A DNA stretch of 64,000 nucleotides from Alphaproteobacteria bacterium. GTDB lineage: Bacteria > Pseudomonadota > Alphaproteobacteria > Rhizobiales > Rhizobiaceae. This document shows, piece by piece, positions 1-8,930 of the stretch. A program made the translations under genes and the position numbers. The DNA is taken from positions 682,001-746,000 of the forward strand of contig JANSYK010000001.1 of assembly GCA_024742485.1 (NCBI GenBank), given 5' to 3'. The notes below the pieces were generated by a model, which saw only the letters and a list, made by a program, of their open reading frames with translations, did no database searches and was not told where the DNA came from. Each line of letters starts with the position of its first letter. Within the stretch, counting starts at the first letter, position 1.

Positions 1-1
1 G

Positions 2-475
2 GGTGTTTGCGCAAACTCCGACGACTGCTATCTGGTTTTGCGGGGGCTGCGCACCATGGGCGTGCGCCTGAGCCATCATCAGCATGCGGCGCTTGGCCTT
101 GCGAAGGATTTGCAGGGCAAAGCGGGTGTGGCGAAGGTTCTGCATCCCGCACTGCCCGATTTTCCCGGGCACGATCTCTGGAAACGCGACTTCAAGGGAT
201 CAAGCGGACTGTTTTCCATCGTTCTTGACGGTGGCGATAAAGATCACTGGGTCGCCAAAGCACACGCTTTTCTCGACGCCTTGCAAATTTTTGGATTGGG
301 ATATTCGTGGGGCGGTTTTGAAAGCCTTGCCGTCCTGGTGTCGCTCAAGGACAGAACGATCATACCACCCCCGTCTGAAGGCCCGGTCATCCGGCTGCAG
401 ATCGGACTGGAGGATCGTGAAGATCTCATGGATGACATCGAACGTGGGCTTGCAGCGGCCAATGCCGTTTCATAA
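2..475 (+). CDS. metC: Cystathionine beta-lyase, 3' part only
   Basis: The frame is open from the window edge, so only the C-terminal 157 residues are present. They match the end of the Cys/Met-metabolism PLP enzymes: a DDCYLVLRGLRTMGVRL stretch followed by a GLGYSWGGFESL segment, as in the substrate-binding C-terminal domain. The enzyme cleaves cystathionine to homocysteine, pyruvate and ammonia. The PLP lysine lies upstream of the window. The SWGGFESL version (rather than SLGGVESL) fits the proteobacterial beta-lyase group better than the gamma-lyases, but the exact substrate cannot be fixed from this part. Confidence 0.85.
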   Translation, partial: GVCANSDDCYLVLRGLRTMGVRLSHHQHAALGLAKDLQGKAGVAKVLHPALPDFPGHDLWKRDFKGSSGLFSIVLDGGDKDHWVAKAHAFLDALQIFGLGYSWGGFESLAVLVSLKDRTIIPPPSEGPVIRLQIGLEDREDLMDDIERGLAAANAVS

Positions 476-499
476 GCACGCATGAACGGGAGACACCTG

Positions 500-1861
500 A
501 TGCGCCTCGCATTTGCAACGGCCTTTTTTGCGCTCCTGACATTTGCAGGATCCACAGCCCTTTCCGCTGCCGACAACGGCACGGCGCAATTTCGACAGGA
601 ATTCCTCGCCGGCAAGCTGAAATGGCAGGACGTCCTCGACCGGGCAGCCGCGGAGGGACAGGTCCGTTTCTTGTATTGGGGCGGCAACGATGTGCTCAAT
701 TTGTGGACCGAGAGCGCCATCGGCCCGGCCATGGAAGCGCTCGGTATCACCATTCTGCCCAATCGGTTGACCAATACGAGAGATGCGGTCGATCTCGTCC
801 TGGCCGAAACGAAGGCGGGAAAACGCACCGGACAGGGAGATGCCGATCTGATCTGGCTGAATGGCGAGAACTTCTACACCATGGCGCAAAACGATCTGCT
901 TTTCGGTGGGTTCGCGCAAATCTTGCCCAATTCGGATAATTTCGACTGGAATCCGAACGATCATCGGGCCCATGCCAATTTTTGGGATTTCGGCACGCAG
1001 ATCAAAGACCGCGAAATCCCCTGGTCCAGCGAACAATTCGTTTGCGCGGTGAACCGCCGCTACGTCGCGGAGAATGAGACGCCACATACCTTCGCGGATC
1101 TCAAATCCTATCTGGTCCAGAATCCGCAGAAATTTTCCTATATCAAACCACCCAACGGCAATGGCAGCACCTTTGTTCTGTCGGCGCTCTATGCGTTCAA
1201 TCCTGATGCGACAGGCGCACAACCATTTCAGCAGGCGATCGACACGATTGCGCCGGACGAATTGGCTCGAATCATCGCGCCGGGCATGCGTTATCTGAAG
1301 ACACTCGTCCCTCTTTTGCACAATGACCAGAACGGTGAGACCCATTACCCCCCGGACTCGAAAGCATCGGACAATTTGTTCCGCGAGGGCAAAATACACT
1401 TTACCTGTGAATTCGGCACCTATGCCGCGGCAACCAAGATCGCCACCGGCCACTATCCGAACACCGCGGAAGCAATGATCTTCCCCAAAACATTGATGAT
1501 CAAGAACAAAAACTATCTGGCAATCCCGTCGAATGCGGCCAATCCGGCAGCAGCCCTTGTCCTTGCCAACTACCTGTCTTCCGTCGAGGCCCAGGCTGGC
1601 AAACTGCGTGTTGTCGGATACCCGACGGGCATCGATCACTGGATGCTCACCGACGAAGAGATCAAGTCCATCGAAAGCGCAGCGCCACCGCATGTCGGCG
1701 TGACCCAGGCACAGTTGGACGCCAACGCTGTGCCCGACACCAACGCGTCACTGGTGGACATCATCAACACGGTCTGGCGCAATTACATCGAGAAGGGATC
1801 AGACCGATCGATCGAGGAACTGGTCGCAGACGCCTACGTCCAATCGGGTCACGGCAACTAG
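500..1861 (+). CDS. YnjB-type ABC transporter substrate-binding protein
   Basis: This is a periplasmic solute-binding protein of about 453 residues. It opens with a signal peptide (hydrophobic run, then a STALSA cleavage region), followed by WQDVLDRAAAEGQ, a LYWGGND segment and DADLIWLNGENF, which are typical of the E. coli YnjB family. The ATG at 500 is preferred over one at 482 because GGGAG sits 6 bases before it. The ligand is unknown; thiamine- or polyamine-type substrates have been suggested for the family. No permease or ATPase gene follows: the next gene lies on the other strand, so it is an orphan here. Confidence 0.82.
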   Translation: MRLAFATAFFALLTFAGSTALSAADNGTAQFRQEFLAGKLKWQDVLDRAAAEGQVRFLYWGGNDVLNLWTESAIGPAMEALGITILPNRLTNTRDAVDLVLAETKAGKRTGQGDADLIWLNGENFYTMAQNDLLFGGFAQILPNSDNFDWNPNDHRAHANFWDFGTQIKDREIPWSSEQFVCAVNRRYVAENETPHTFADLKSYLVQNPQKFSYIKPPNGNGSTFVLSALYAFNPDATGAQPFQQAIDTIAPDELARIIAPGMRYLKTLVPLLHNDQNGETHYPPDSKASDNLFREGKIHFTCEFGTYAAATKIATGHYPNTAEAMIFPKTLMIKNKNYLAIPSNAANPAAALVLANYLSSVEAQAGKLRVVGYPTGIDHWMLTDEEIKSIESAAPPHVGVTQAQLDANAVPDTNASLVDIINTVWRNYIEKGSDRSIEELVADAYVQSGHGN

Positions 1862-1875
1862 CGCCAACGCCTATC

Positions 1876-3519
1876 TCAGCGCTTCAGGACGCCGCCAGCC
1901 GACAGCACGGCCTCGCGTGTATCGACATCGAGCAGCGCGGCATCACCAATGTCGACATCAACGACCGGCAGACCACTCTCGGCAATGATTTGCCGCGCGC
2001 CGACGTCACCCTGCAGGGTCGCAATGGCATCAAATGTGGCCCGCGGCAAAACAACCGGATTGCCCCTTACGTCCCCACTGACGGCCCGCACCACGCATTT
2101 GCCGCCAGTTTCGGCAAATGTTTCCAGCAGCTTGCGAAGATGACCGGAATCGATCAATGGCATATCGGCCAACAGGATCAGGACGCCGGATGCGGCTGTT
2201 TTCACGGCCGAGACACCCGCTCTCAGCGATGAGGCCATTCCTTCATCAAAGTCCGGATTGTCGATCACGTCGACATCGAGACCATCAAGCGTTCCACGCA
2301 TCTCCGCTGCGCGATATCCAACAACAACATGGACGGCGCCGCCGCCGCTATGCAGCGCCGTCTCGACCGACTTTCGGATGAGCGGCACACCATTGAACTC
2401 TGCAAGCAGCTTGTGCGGCACCAACGCTTCGGCACTCCCCTGCTGAGCCGTCATGCGGCTCGCTTTACCGGCAGCCAGGACCAGGATATCGACTGTGCGC
2501 GCCGTCACGGACGGACCATCCGAACCGATGCGCGGCTGAGGACGACTGGCAATCTCCTTGAGCAACCCGCCAACACCCATTTGCATGATGCTTCTCGCCG
2601 ACGGCGTTTCACCAGCCAATATCCGAGCCAGGACCCAGTCAAATCCATTCTCCTTCGGGCTGCGGGCACAGCCTGGTGCACCAATCACAGGCACATCCGC
2701 CATATGTCCCAGAACAAGCAGATTGCCCGGATCGACAGGCATTCCAACATGGTCCACCACGCCGTCTGCCTTTGTGATGGCGGCTGCTATGACATCAGCC
2801 GGGTCAACAATTGCCGATGCCCCGAATATGATGATGAGGTCGCACTCGACTAGAAGCGATCTCAAAGCGGAGGCGACCGCATCATCATCGTGATCGACCC
2901 GGCATTCGCGCACGATATGACTGCCAGACGCATCAAGCCTTGCCTGCAGGAGGCGAGTTGTCTTGTCCATGACGGAGGATTTGAGTGACGGCAGTCTGGT
3001 GGCCACCAGGCCAACGCGCGCCGCCGTAAAGGGCAATACGCGCAAAATACCAGCACTATGTGCTGCCTCGGCCGCCGCCGACAGCGCCTTCTCAGGCACG
3101 GCAAAGGGAATGATCTTGATCGTTGCCACCATGTCCCCGGCAGTCACCTGACTGTAATCCGGAAGCGTTGCGATGGTCATCGACGGGTCAACCGCATTGA
3201 ACCGGTCAATGGCTTCGACATCGACACGCAGCACACCATTGTGGCGCGCGAACAGATTGACACGCCCGGTCGCTGACCCACCGGCGCTTATGCCGTCGGA
3301 ATTCAGCTCCTCTGCCAGCAACGCTGCTGCATCGTCTTCATCGACATCATCCGCGTCCAATCGCGCGACAATCACCTTTTCGGTGCCGGCATTGCTCAGT
3401 GCTGCCAGATCGTCCTGCGTCAGCACATGCCCTTTGCGCAGCCGCCTGCCACCACAGATGAGGGAGTGTGCAAGCATCGCACCGAGTGCGGATGAAACGT
3501 CGACCGGGCCGAATTTCAC
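1876..3519 (-). CDS. Molybdopterin-binding domain fused to MobA-like nucleotidyltransferase
   Basis: This is a 547-residue two-domain protein. Residues about 1-330 resemble the MoeA/MogA/CinA molybdopterin-binding fold, with an IIIFGASAIVDPADVI stretch. Residues about 345-545 are a MobA/MocA-type NTP transferase, with the LAAGKASRM nucleotide motif and an ILLADMPLI metal-binding motif. Such fusions are thought to insert molybdenum and attach CMP or GMP to the cofactor of xanthine-dehydrogenase/CO-dehydrogenase-family enzymes. The start codon overlaps the stop of the upstream xdhC-like gene by 4 bases, so the two are probably translationally coupled. No molybdenum hydroxylase structural gene is in the window. 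Confidence 0.85.
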   Translation of the reverse strand: MKFGPVDVSSALGAMLAHSLICGGRRLRKGHVLTQDDLAALSNAGTEKVIVARLDADDVDEDDAAALLAEELNSDGISAGGSATGRVNLFARHNGVLRVDVEAIDRFNAVDPSMTIATLPDYSQVTAGDMVATIKIIPFAVPEKALSAAAEAAHSAGILRVLPFTAARVGLVATRLPSLKSSVMDKTTRLLQARLDASGSHIVRECRVDHDDDAVASALRSLLVECDLIIIFGASAIVDPADVIAAAITKADGVVDHVGMPVDPGNLLVLGHMADVPVIGAPGCARSPKENGFDWVLARILAGETPSARSIMQMGVGGLLKEIASRPQPRIGSDGPSVTARTVDILVLAAGKASRMTAQQGSAEALVPHKLLAEFNGVPLIRKSVETALHSGGGAVHVVVGYRAAEMRGTLDGLDVDVIDNPDFDEGMASSLRAGVSAVKTAASGVLILLADMPLIDSGHLRKLLETFAETGGKCVVRAVSGDVRGNPVVLPRATFDAIATLQGDVGARQIIAESGLPVVDVDIGDAALLDVDTREAVLSAGGVLKR

Positions 3520-4208
3520 GGCAGAGCCACTTCGCGCGTCCGAAGGTGCGCGATCAGTTCGGCCAATATGGCGACGGCAATTTCTGACGGGCTGGCGGCT
3601 CCTATATCCAGGCCGATCGGGGCGGAAATACGCTCTACCGCCTGCTGGTCGATCCCCGAAGCAAGCAAACGATCCACGCGTTTGGCATGGGTTTTCCGGC
3701 TACCGAGCGCACCCACATAGAAACATCCCGCTTCAAGGGCGGCTGCAAGGGCGTCATCGTCGATTTTCGGATCATGTGTAACCGCAGCGAGCCCCGTATA
3801 GGCATCCAGCGGCTGCCTGCTCAAATCATCGGCCGGCCAGTCCGCCACAAGATCCACACCGACAAACCGCTCGGCCGTTGCGAAGGCCGAACGCGGATCG
3901 ATGACACGAACATCAAAACCCGCCATGGTCGCCATGGGAGCCAGGGCCTGCGAAATATGCACAGCGCCGATTATGACCAGCCGTGCCGCAGGCACATGCA
4001 CATTGAGGAAGTAGGTTCGGCCGCCCATCTCGACCGTCGCCGATTTCCCGGTCTGGAAGGCACGCGACACCGGTCCCGCAAGATCTTCGGCGACCACATC
4101 GCCCGGCCGTATCAAACGGCTACCTCCATCGTTAAGATCAGTTAGCATCAGGACGGCGTTACGAGAGGTCCGTGCGACATTCAGTTCTTTGAGCAGGTGC
4201 GGGTCCAT
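3516..4208 (-). CDS. XdhC-like protein, Rossmann (C-terminal) half
   Basis: These 230 residues match the C-terminal domain of XdhC/CoxI maturation factors, including LVIIGAVHISQALAPMA, a VIDPRSAF stretch and a terminal VGALGSRKTHAKR motif ahead of a GLDIGAASPSEIA segment. XdhC-family proteins bind molybdenum cofactor, and some promote its sulfuration before insertion into hydroxylases. The usual XdhC N-terminal domain is encoded by the separate gene 2 bases upstream. It overlaps the next gene by 4 bases, giving the order half-XdhC, half-XdhC, MoeA/MobA fusion. Confidence 0.88.
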   Translation of the reverse strand: MDPHLLKELNVARTSRNAVLMLTDLNDGGSRLIRPGDVVAEDLAGPVSRAFQTGKSATVEMGGRTYFLNVHVPAARLVIIGAVHISQALAPMATMAGFDVRVIDPRSAFATAERFVGVDLVADWPADDLSRQPLDAYTGLAAVTHDPKIDDDALAAALEAGCFYVGALGSRKTHAKRVDRLLASGIDQQAVERISAPIGLDIGAASPSEIAVAILAELIAHLRTREVALP

Positions 4209-4210
4209 CG

Positions 4211-4540
4211 CTACCCAAGCCTTTCAACATAGATCCGAATGGTTCCGCCGCAGGACAATCCAACCTGCCAGGCCGTTTCGTCCGCCACCCCAAATTCCAG
4301 GATCCGCGCTTTGCCATGCCCAATGACCTCGACAGCCTCGGTGACCACGGCCCCCTCGACGCAACCGCCGGAAACAGAGCCCTCGAAATTTCCATCACCA
4401 TCGATCACAAGATGGCTGCCGACCTGGCGTGGCGCCGAGCCCCAGGTCTCAATGACTGTCGCGATCGCGACATCGCGTCCCTCACCCTTCCATCGTTCAG
4501 CCGCGTTCAGCGGATCATGCAGATTTGATGACATTTCCAC
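4211..4540 (-). CDS. XdhC/CoxI family protein, N-terminal half
   Basis: These 109 residues equal the XdhC/CoxI N-terminal domain: ATVIETWGSAPRQVGSHLVI, a GSVSGGCVEGAVV turn and a VGLSCGGTIRIYVE end, the last holding the conserved cysteine-glycine-glycine. The start is probably the GTG at 4540, which has GGGGAG 6 bases upstream; an ATG at 4534 is the alternative. It heads the maturation cluster, with its partner half immediately downstream. A split XdhC is common in alphaproteobacteria, so this is not a frameshift: there is a proper stop and a new start. Confidence 0.87.
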   Translation of the reverse strand: MEMSSNLHDPLNAAERWKGEGRDVAIATVIETWGSAPRQVGSHLVIDGDGNFEGSVSGGCVEGAVVTEAVEVIGHGKARILEFGVADETAWQVGLSCGGTIRIYVERLG

Positions 4541-4649
4541 TATCTGCTCCCCGGTTGGACAGGTTTCAAAAGGCGCAAGCCATGTGATGCCCGATCAACT
4601 CGATCAAGGTCGCTGCCATCACGCCGGGCATCCGACAAGGGACTGCACA

Positions 4650-5144
4650 TCAAAGGCTCCGCCACTCGCGGTCCATGAACAGGAGCGAGGAATGTGCATG
4701 ACCGGTACGAAGGCCAACGACTTCGCCGAAAAGGACCATATGGGTGGCCATCGCCGTGTGTTCCAGCAATCGGCAGTCGAAGACCGCCTTGGCATCCAGC
4801 AGCGCCGGACTGCCCGTGGTGATGGTGTCCCAATCGGCCATGGCGAAGCGCTCATCCGCCGATTTGCCATCAAAGCCGGCAAAGGCTGCTGCCATGGCCT
4901 GGTGTTGGACAGCCAGTGAATTCAGCGCAAAAGTACCGCTGTCGATGAAAATCCAGTTGTTGGGATTGGACCGGTTAAGACAGACCAGTACAGTCGGAGG
5001 GTCATCGGAGACCGAACAGGCTGCCGTGACGGTCACACCGCGGCGCACGCCGTCGAATTCGGTGGTGACCAACTGCACATGACCCGCATAATGGGCCATG
5101 GCGTCACGATATTCCTGTGACTGGACGCTCTTTCTATCCAACAC
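4650..5144 (-). CDS. Flavin reductase family protein
   Basis: A protein of about 164 residues of the flavin-reductase/RutF-like FMN-binding split barrel. Visible motifs are GVTVTAACSVSDDPPTVLVCLNR, a segment ending in FALNSLAVQHQ, and a terminal GHAHSSLLFMDREW. The family uses NAD(P)H to reduce FMN, often for a partner monooxygenase; no partner is adjacent. I place the start at the GTG at 5144, which has GGAG 7 bases upstream, rather than at the TTG at 5174. It lies 109 bases ahead of the xdhC-like genes in the same direction and could be co-transcribed. Confidence 0.85.
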   Translation of the reverse strand: MLDRKSVQSQEYRDAMAHYAGHVQLVTTEFDGVRRGVTVTAACSVSDDPPTVLVCLNRSNPNNWIFIDSGTFALNSLAVQHQAMAAAFAGFDGKSADERFAMADWDTITTGSPALLDAKAVFDCRLLEHTAMATHMVLFGEVVGLRTGHAHSSLLFMDREWRSL

Positions 5145-5433
5145 GCCTGATCTCCAAGGGACTCTGGTCGTCAAATTCAGCTCTGACGGACATACATAGA
5201 CTCAATTGACCGTTTTGGAAGCGCCGTCGGCGTTTTTGCCCGCATGAGGTCAATCGCCGTACGGCAAAGCGCCAGAATTCGAACCATGACGACACTGTGT
5301 GATTTCATCAGTTGGGGTCAGGACTGATTAATGTCATCGCTTTCGCGTTTCAACTTCGATACCACTTGGATATCAACCATGCGAACGCTACAAGTGACAG
5401 CAGAAGAACACCAATGAACAATCGTGCCTGCCG

Positions 5434-6585
5434 ATGAAACTATCCAGAACGTCCCTTTCGGCCCTTGTCCTGTGTACGTTGCTCCAGGGTTCGTTTGCAG
5501 TACCTGCCGCCGCCCAGCCGGTCGATGAAGGCCTGCATATCGGAGTCCTTGCGCCCGAAGAGGGAAATTTCAAGCTTCTCGGCGACGAGATCAATGGCGG
5601 CGTGACGATTTTTGCCAGCAGTGTCGGTGGGCTCGTATCCGATGTCGTTCGGGAGCCTGACACCTGCGACGCAACAGGGGGCGCAGACGCTGCAAGTGCA
5701 TTTGTCGAGGCTGGCGTCGATGCCGTCATTGGTTTTCTGTGCATGGAAAGCCTTGCAGCCGCCCTGCCGATCCTGTCATCCTCGGGCATTCCCGCAATCA
5801 GCCTCGGGGTCCGGTCCAAAATTATCGCTGAAGATGCCGCGAAGAACGGCTGGCTGTTCTACCGCATGGCGCCACGCGCCGATGATGAGGAACGAAAGAT
5901 CGCCGAGGCCATTTCATCCAAATGGCTGGGCCGTCCGCTCGCGCTGATCGAAGACGGAACAATCTACGGCCGCGAACTTGCCGAATCTGTTCGACTCTTA
6001 CTTGAGGAAGTCGGCATAACACCTGTATTTACTGACAACTATCGTCCATCACAAAACAAGCAGTTTGGCCTTGTTCGCCGCCTTGAAAGGGCCGGTGCCA
6101 GCCATGTTTTCATCGGTGGCGACCGCCTGGATGCCGCGATCATCGCCCGGGACAGCAGGGAAGCCGAGCTCAATTTGACATTCATGGGTGGTGACGCGCT
6201 CAACGCCGCTGACAGTGATCCGACCCTGGTCAATGGGTTTCTGGCGGTCACCCTGCCCGATCCGGTCTCGCTCAGCAGCGCCAGGAACGCGCTCGTGCAA
6301 TTCGAAAATACCGGGCGTTCAGCGGATGGATATGCCCTTCCTGCCTACGCCGCCGGCCAAATCCTGCTGGATGCGAAACGCGCGTCCGTTGCCGACGACA
6401 CGCCACTCGCGCAGACCTTGACCGGACGGCTGTTCGAAACGGCGGTCGGACCGGTGGAGTTTGACGATTTTGGCGAACGCAAAGACAACCCTTTCCGATT
6501 AATGGTCTGGCGAAATGGTAACTTCTCTCCAGTCGACCGCACCAATGAAAACAGCAATGCGGTGCTTCCGGAGGCTGCGGAATGA
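5434..6585 (+). CDS. LivK-type ABC transporter substrate-binding protein
   Basis: A 383-residue periplasmic binding protein of the branched-chain amino-acid (LivJ/LivK) type I fold. It has a clear signal peptide ending around AVPAAAQP, then IGVLAPEEGNFKLLGDEINGG, and later VDAVIGFLCMESLAAALPIL and IPAISLG. A seven-base run joins its GGAGG-containing end to the start of the P1 peptidase gene, and the stop overlaps that start (ATGA). No Liv permease or ATPase genes are in the window. Members of this branch without a transporter often sit beside dehydrogenase or peptidase genes; the ligand is unknown. Confidence 0.83.
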   Translation: MKLSRTSLSALVLCTLLQGSFAVPAAAQPVDEGLHIGVLAPEEGNFKLLGDEINGGVTIFASSVGGLVSDVVREPDTCDATGGADAASAFVEAGVDAVIGFLCMESLAAALPILSSSGIPAISLGVRSKIIAEDAAKNGWLFYRMAPRADDEERKIAEAISSKWLGRPLALIEDGTIYGRELAESVRLLLEEVGITPVFTDNYRPSQNKQFGLVRRLERAGASHVFIGGDRLDAAIIARDSREAELNLTFMGGDALNAADSDPTLVNGFLAVTLPDPVSLSSARNALVQFENTGRSADGYALPAYAAGQILLDAKRASVADDTPLAQTLTGRLFETAVGPVEFDDFGERKDNPFRLMVWRNGNFSPVDRTNENSNAVLPEAAE

Positions 6586-7640
6586 GGCAACCTGGCCCCA
6601 TGAACCTGATAACCGATGTTGATGGCCTCCTGGTCGGCAATGCGGAAGATCACAATCTGAAGTCAGGGGTAACGGCCGTGCTGTGTCCGGACGGCGCAAT
6701 TGCCTCGGTTCAAACCCTTGGTGGCGCACCGGGATCACGCGAGACTGATCTGCTGGAGCCGCACAATTCCGTGGAATCGATCAATGCCATTGCCCTTTCT
6801 GGCGGATCAGCCTTTGGGCTGGATGCCGGGTCCGGAGTGCAGGCTGCCTTGCATGAGAAGGGAATCGGGTTCGAGGTCGGTCCGCACCGAATTCCCCTGG
6901 TTCCGGCGGCAATCCTGTTCGACCTTGCCAATGGTGGCGACAAGAACTGGGGCCGATACTCGCCCTACCGCGATCTTGGCTACGCCGCCGCCGGGAATGC
7001 CGGGAGGACCTTTAATATCGGCACGGCTGGCGCAGGCACCGGTGCCCTTACCGCTGGATACAAGGGCGGATTGGGTTCCGCATCGCTGATTTTGGAGAAC
7101 GGCATCACGATTGGTGCGCTGGTGGCAGTCAATCCTCTGGGAAGCGTGAACGTGAACAAGGGCCCCCATTTCTGGGCGGCGCCATTCGAGGTCGAGGCTG
7201 AATTTGGCGGTTTGGGCTATCCCGCACCGATTCCGCCTGCCGCTTCCGATGTACGCCTGAAGTATCGCGACATGGATACCGACGATCTGCCACTGGAGCG
7301 GTCCAACACCACAATCGCCGTCATCGCCACGGATGCCATCCTGTCAAAGGCGGAGGCCAAACGGCTTGCTATCGCCGCCCATGATGGCTTTAGCCGTGCC
7401 ATCTGGCCGACTCATACGCCGGGAGACGGCGACCTCATTTTTGCGCTCTCCACAGCAAAGTGCGAACTGCATCCCGAAGGCTATGACTTTATCGACCTTT
7501 GCGCCGGCGCGGCATCGGTCATGTCGAGAGCCATTGCCCGCGGCGTGTTCGAAGCTGTCGCCGCCGATGGTGACATCATGCCGTCGTGGCGTTCGGCGTT
7601 TCCAGATCTCGTTCAGCCAAACCGGGACAACCAGCCATGA
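6582..7640 (+). CDS. P1 family (DmpA/NylC-type) peptidase
   Basis: A 352-residue member of the P1/S58 N-terminal-nucleophile hydrolases, which self-cleave into alpha and beta subunits. The likely autocleavage site is N242-T243 in [12 protein letters not shown], like the Asn-Thr bond of nylon-oligomer hydrolase NylC. Also visible are [15 protein letters not shown] and the [19 protein letters not shown] glycine-rich part. Known members cut N-terminal D- or beta-amino acids, or amide oligomers. The ATG at 6582 has GGAGG upstream and overlaps the preceding stop. Coupling to a LivK-type binding protein suggests, but does not prove, a peptide or amino-acid-amide substrate. Confidence 0.9.
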   Translation: MRQPGPMNLITDVDGLLVGNAEDHNLKSGVTAVLCPDGAIASVQTLGGAPGSRETDLLEPHNSVESINAIALSGGSAFGLDAGSGVQAALHEKGIGFEVGPHRIPLVPAAILFDLANGGDKNWGRYSPYRDLGYAAAGNAGRTFNIGTAGAGTGALTAGYKGGLGSASLILENGITIGALVAVNPLGSVNVNKGPHFWAAPFEVEAEFGGLGYPAPIPPAASDVRLKYRDMDTDDLPLERSNTTIAVIATDAILSKAEAKRLAIAAHDGFSRAIWPTHTPGDGDLIFALSTAKCELHPEGYDFIDLCAGAASVMSRAIARGVFEAVAADGDIMPSWRSAFPDLVQPNRDNQP

Positions 7641-8317
7641 ACCGACCCGTCAAGATTGCTCCATCCATATTGGCTGCTGACTACGCAAAGCTGGGCCAGG
7701 AAGTGCGGGATGTGATGCAAGCCGGTGCCGATTGGATCCACCTGGACATCATGGACGGCCATTTCGTGCCGAACATCTCTTACGGTCCCGACGTTGTGAA
7801 GGCGTTGAGGCCCCACTGCGAAGCGGTTTTCGACTGCCATTTGATGATTGCGCCCTGTGATCCCTATATCGAGGCGTTTGCCAAGGCCGGGTCAGACATC
7901 ATCACTGTCCACGCTGAAGCCGGGCCCCACCTGCATCGCTCGCTACAGGCCATTCGCGCCCTGGGTAAGAAGGCCGGTGTGTCGCTCAATCCGGCAACGC
8001 CCGAATCCGTTCTCGAATATGTCCTGGACTCGGTCGATCTGATCCTTGTGATGAGCGTTAATCCTGGTTTTGGTGGACAGAAATTCATCGAACCTGTTCT
8101 GGAAAAAACTCGTCGCATCAAAACCATGATCGGGGATCGACCCATCGATCTCGAGATGGATGGGGGCATTTCGGCTGAAACCGCACCGTTGGCCGCACGC
8201 GCCGGCGTCAACGTTTTTGTTGCCGGGTCGGCCATATTCAATGGCAACGGCCCGAACGCCTACGCAGACAACATCTCTTCGATTCGCTCCGCGGTACAAT
8301 CGGCAATTGGTCAGTGA
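7637..8317 (+). CDS. rpe: Ribulose-phosphate 3-epimerase
   Basis: A 226-residue TIM barrel interconverting ribulose-5-P and xylulose-5-P in the pentose phosphate and Calvin pathways. Diagnostic motifs are [13 protein letters not shown] at the N-terminus, [14 protein letters not shown] with metal-binding His/Asp, [19 protein letters not shown] and [11 protein letters not shown]. The ATG at 7637 overlaps the P1 peptidase stop (ATGA); a longer open frame reaching back to 7586 only adds residues with no homology. Overlapping starts and stops run from the LivK-like gene through to the next membrane protein gene, so this looks like one transcript. Confidence 0.97.
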   Translation: MNRPVKIAPSILAADYAKLGQEVRDVMQAGADWIHLDIMDGHFVPNISYGPDVVKALRPHCEAVFDCHLMIAPCDPYIEAFAKAGSDIITVHAEAGPHLHRSLQAIRALGKKAGVSLNPATPESVLEYVLDSVDLILVMSVNPGFGGQKFIEPVLEKTRRIKTMIGDRPIDLEMDGGISAETAPLAARAGVNVFVAGSAIFNGNGPNAYADNISSIRSAVQSAIGQ

Positions 8318-8835
8318 TCGGCGGCAAACGCCAGGCCGGGATACGTGAGGTGTCATCCACCCAACCGAATGGCGGCTCAATTGCGCTCATGCATCGGCTG
8401 ATCCGGGCCATCCCACCGACCACACCTGCCATTACAGGTGCTGTCCTATGGGGATGTGCGATGGCAGTCAGCCTGTATGCCGGCGTGGAGTTTGCCATCG
8501 AGGGGCGCACCGCTCATCTCACCACGCTGTTGGTGCTGTATTTTTCAGGTGGTCTGATCTCCTACCCCATGGCTCTGTTCTTCGTTCGGTTTGCTGCCAT
8601 GCACGCAAGCGGCGAAAAACGGTTCTCGGCCGCATTCGTGTCCCTGACTGTTGCCACCATTGGCGGGACGGCCGCATTGTCAGCGGTATTCTTTGGAAAT
8701 GGCGATCCGCAATCGAAGTTCGCCGGCGCACCAGCCGTTTATCATTTTGCTGTGATCGGCATTCGTTATTACCTGCCGCTGGGCATTGTGCTGCTTTTGG
8801 CAGCGAGCTTGTGGTTGGCGCGGTCGACCCGTTGA
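8314..8835 (+). CDS. Small integral membrane protein, function unknown
   Basis: The GTG at 8314 overlaps the rpe stop; a possible internal ATG at 8389 would give 148 residues. I do not recognise a named family. From about residue 35 there are four hydrophobic segments ([77 protein letters not shown]), so it is predicted to be a four-helix inner-membrane protein with a short cytoplasmic tail. Position at the end of the rpe transcript gives no firm functional clue. Confidence 0.7.
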   Translation: MIGGKRQAGIREVSSTQPNGGSIALMHRLIRAIPPTTPAITGAVLWGCAMAVSLYAGVEFAIEGRTAHLTTLLVLYFSGGLISYPMALFFVRFAAMHASGEKRFSAAFVSLTVATIGGTAALSAVFFGNGDPQSKFAGAPAVYHFAVIGIRYYLPLGIVLLLAASLWLARSTR

Positions 8836-8848
8836 GATCGCCAGTGAA

Positions 8849-8862
8849 CTCTGCTAGCAGAG
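8849..8862. promoter_or_regulatory. 14-bp perfect palindrome upstream of purB
   Basis: CTCTGCTAGCAGAG is a perfect 14-base palindrome, 68 bases before the purB start codon, in the only gap between purB and the preceding transcript. It could be an operator half-site pair. The arms are too close for a stable RNA hairpin. No other copy was noticed near the other pur genes. Confidence 0.35.
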
Positions 8863-8930
8863 CCAATGGATGGACGGCGCGATCAAAGCCGTGGTTTCTC
8901 CAATTTAGTATTCCCTAGCGAGCCTGGCCC

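Noticed and set aside
470-1693. 407-codon reverse frame over the YnjB-like gene
   Set aside because: Shadow of the real gene; no plausible protein features.
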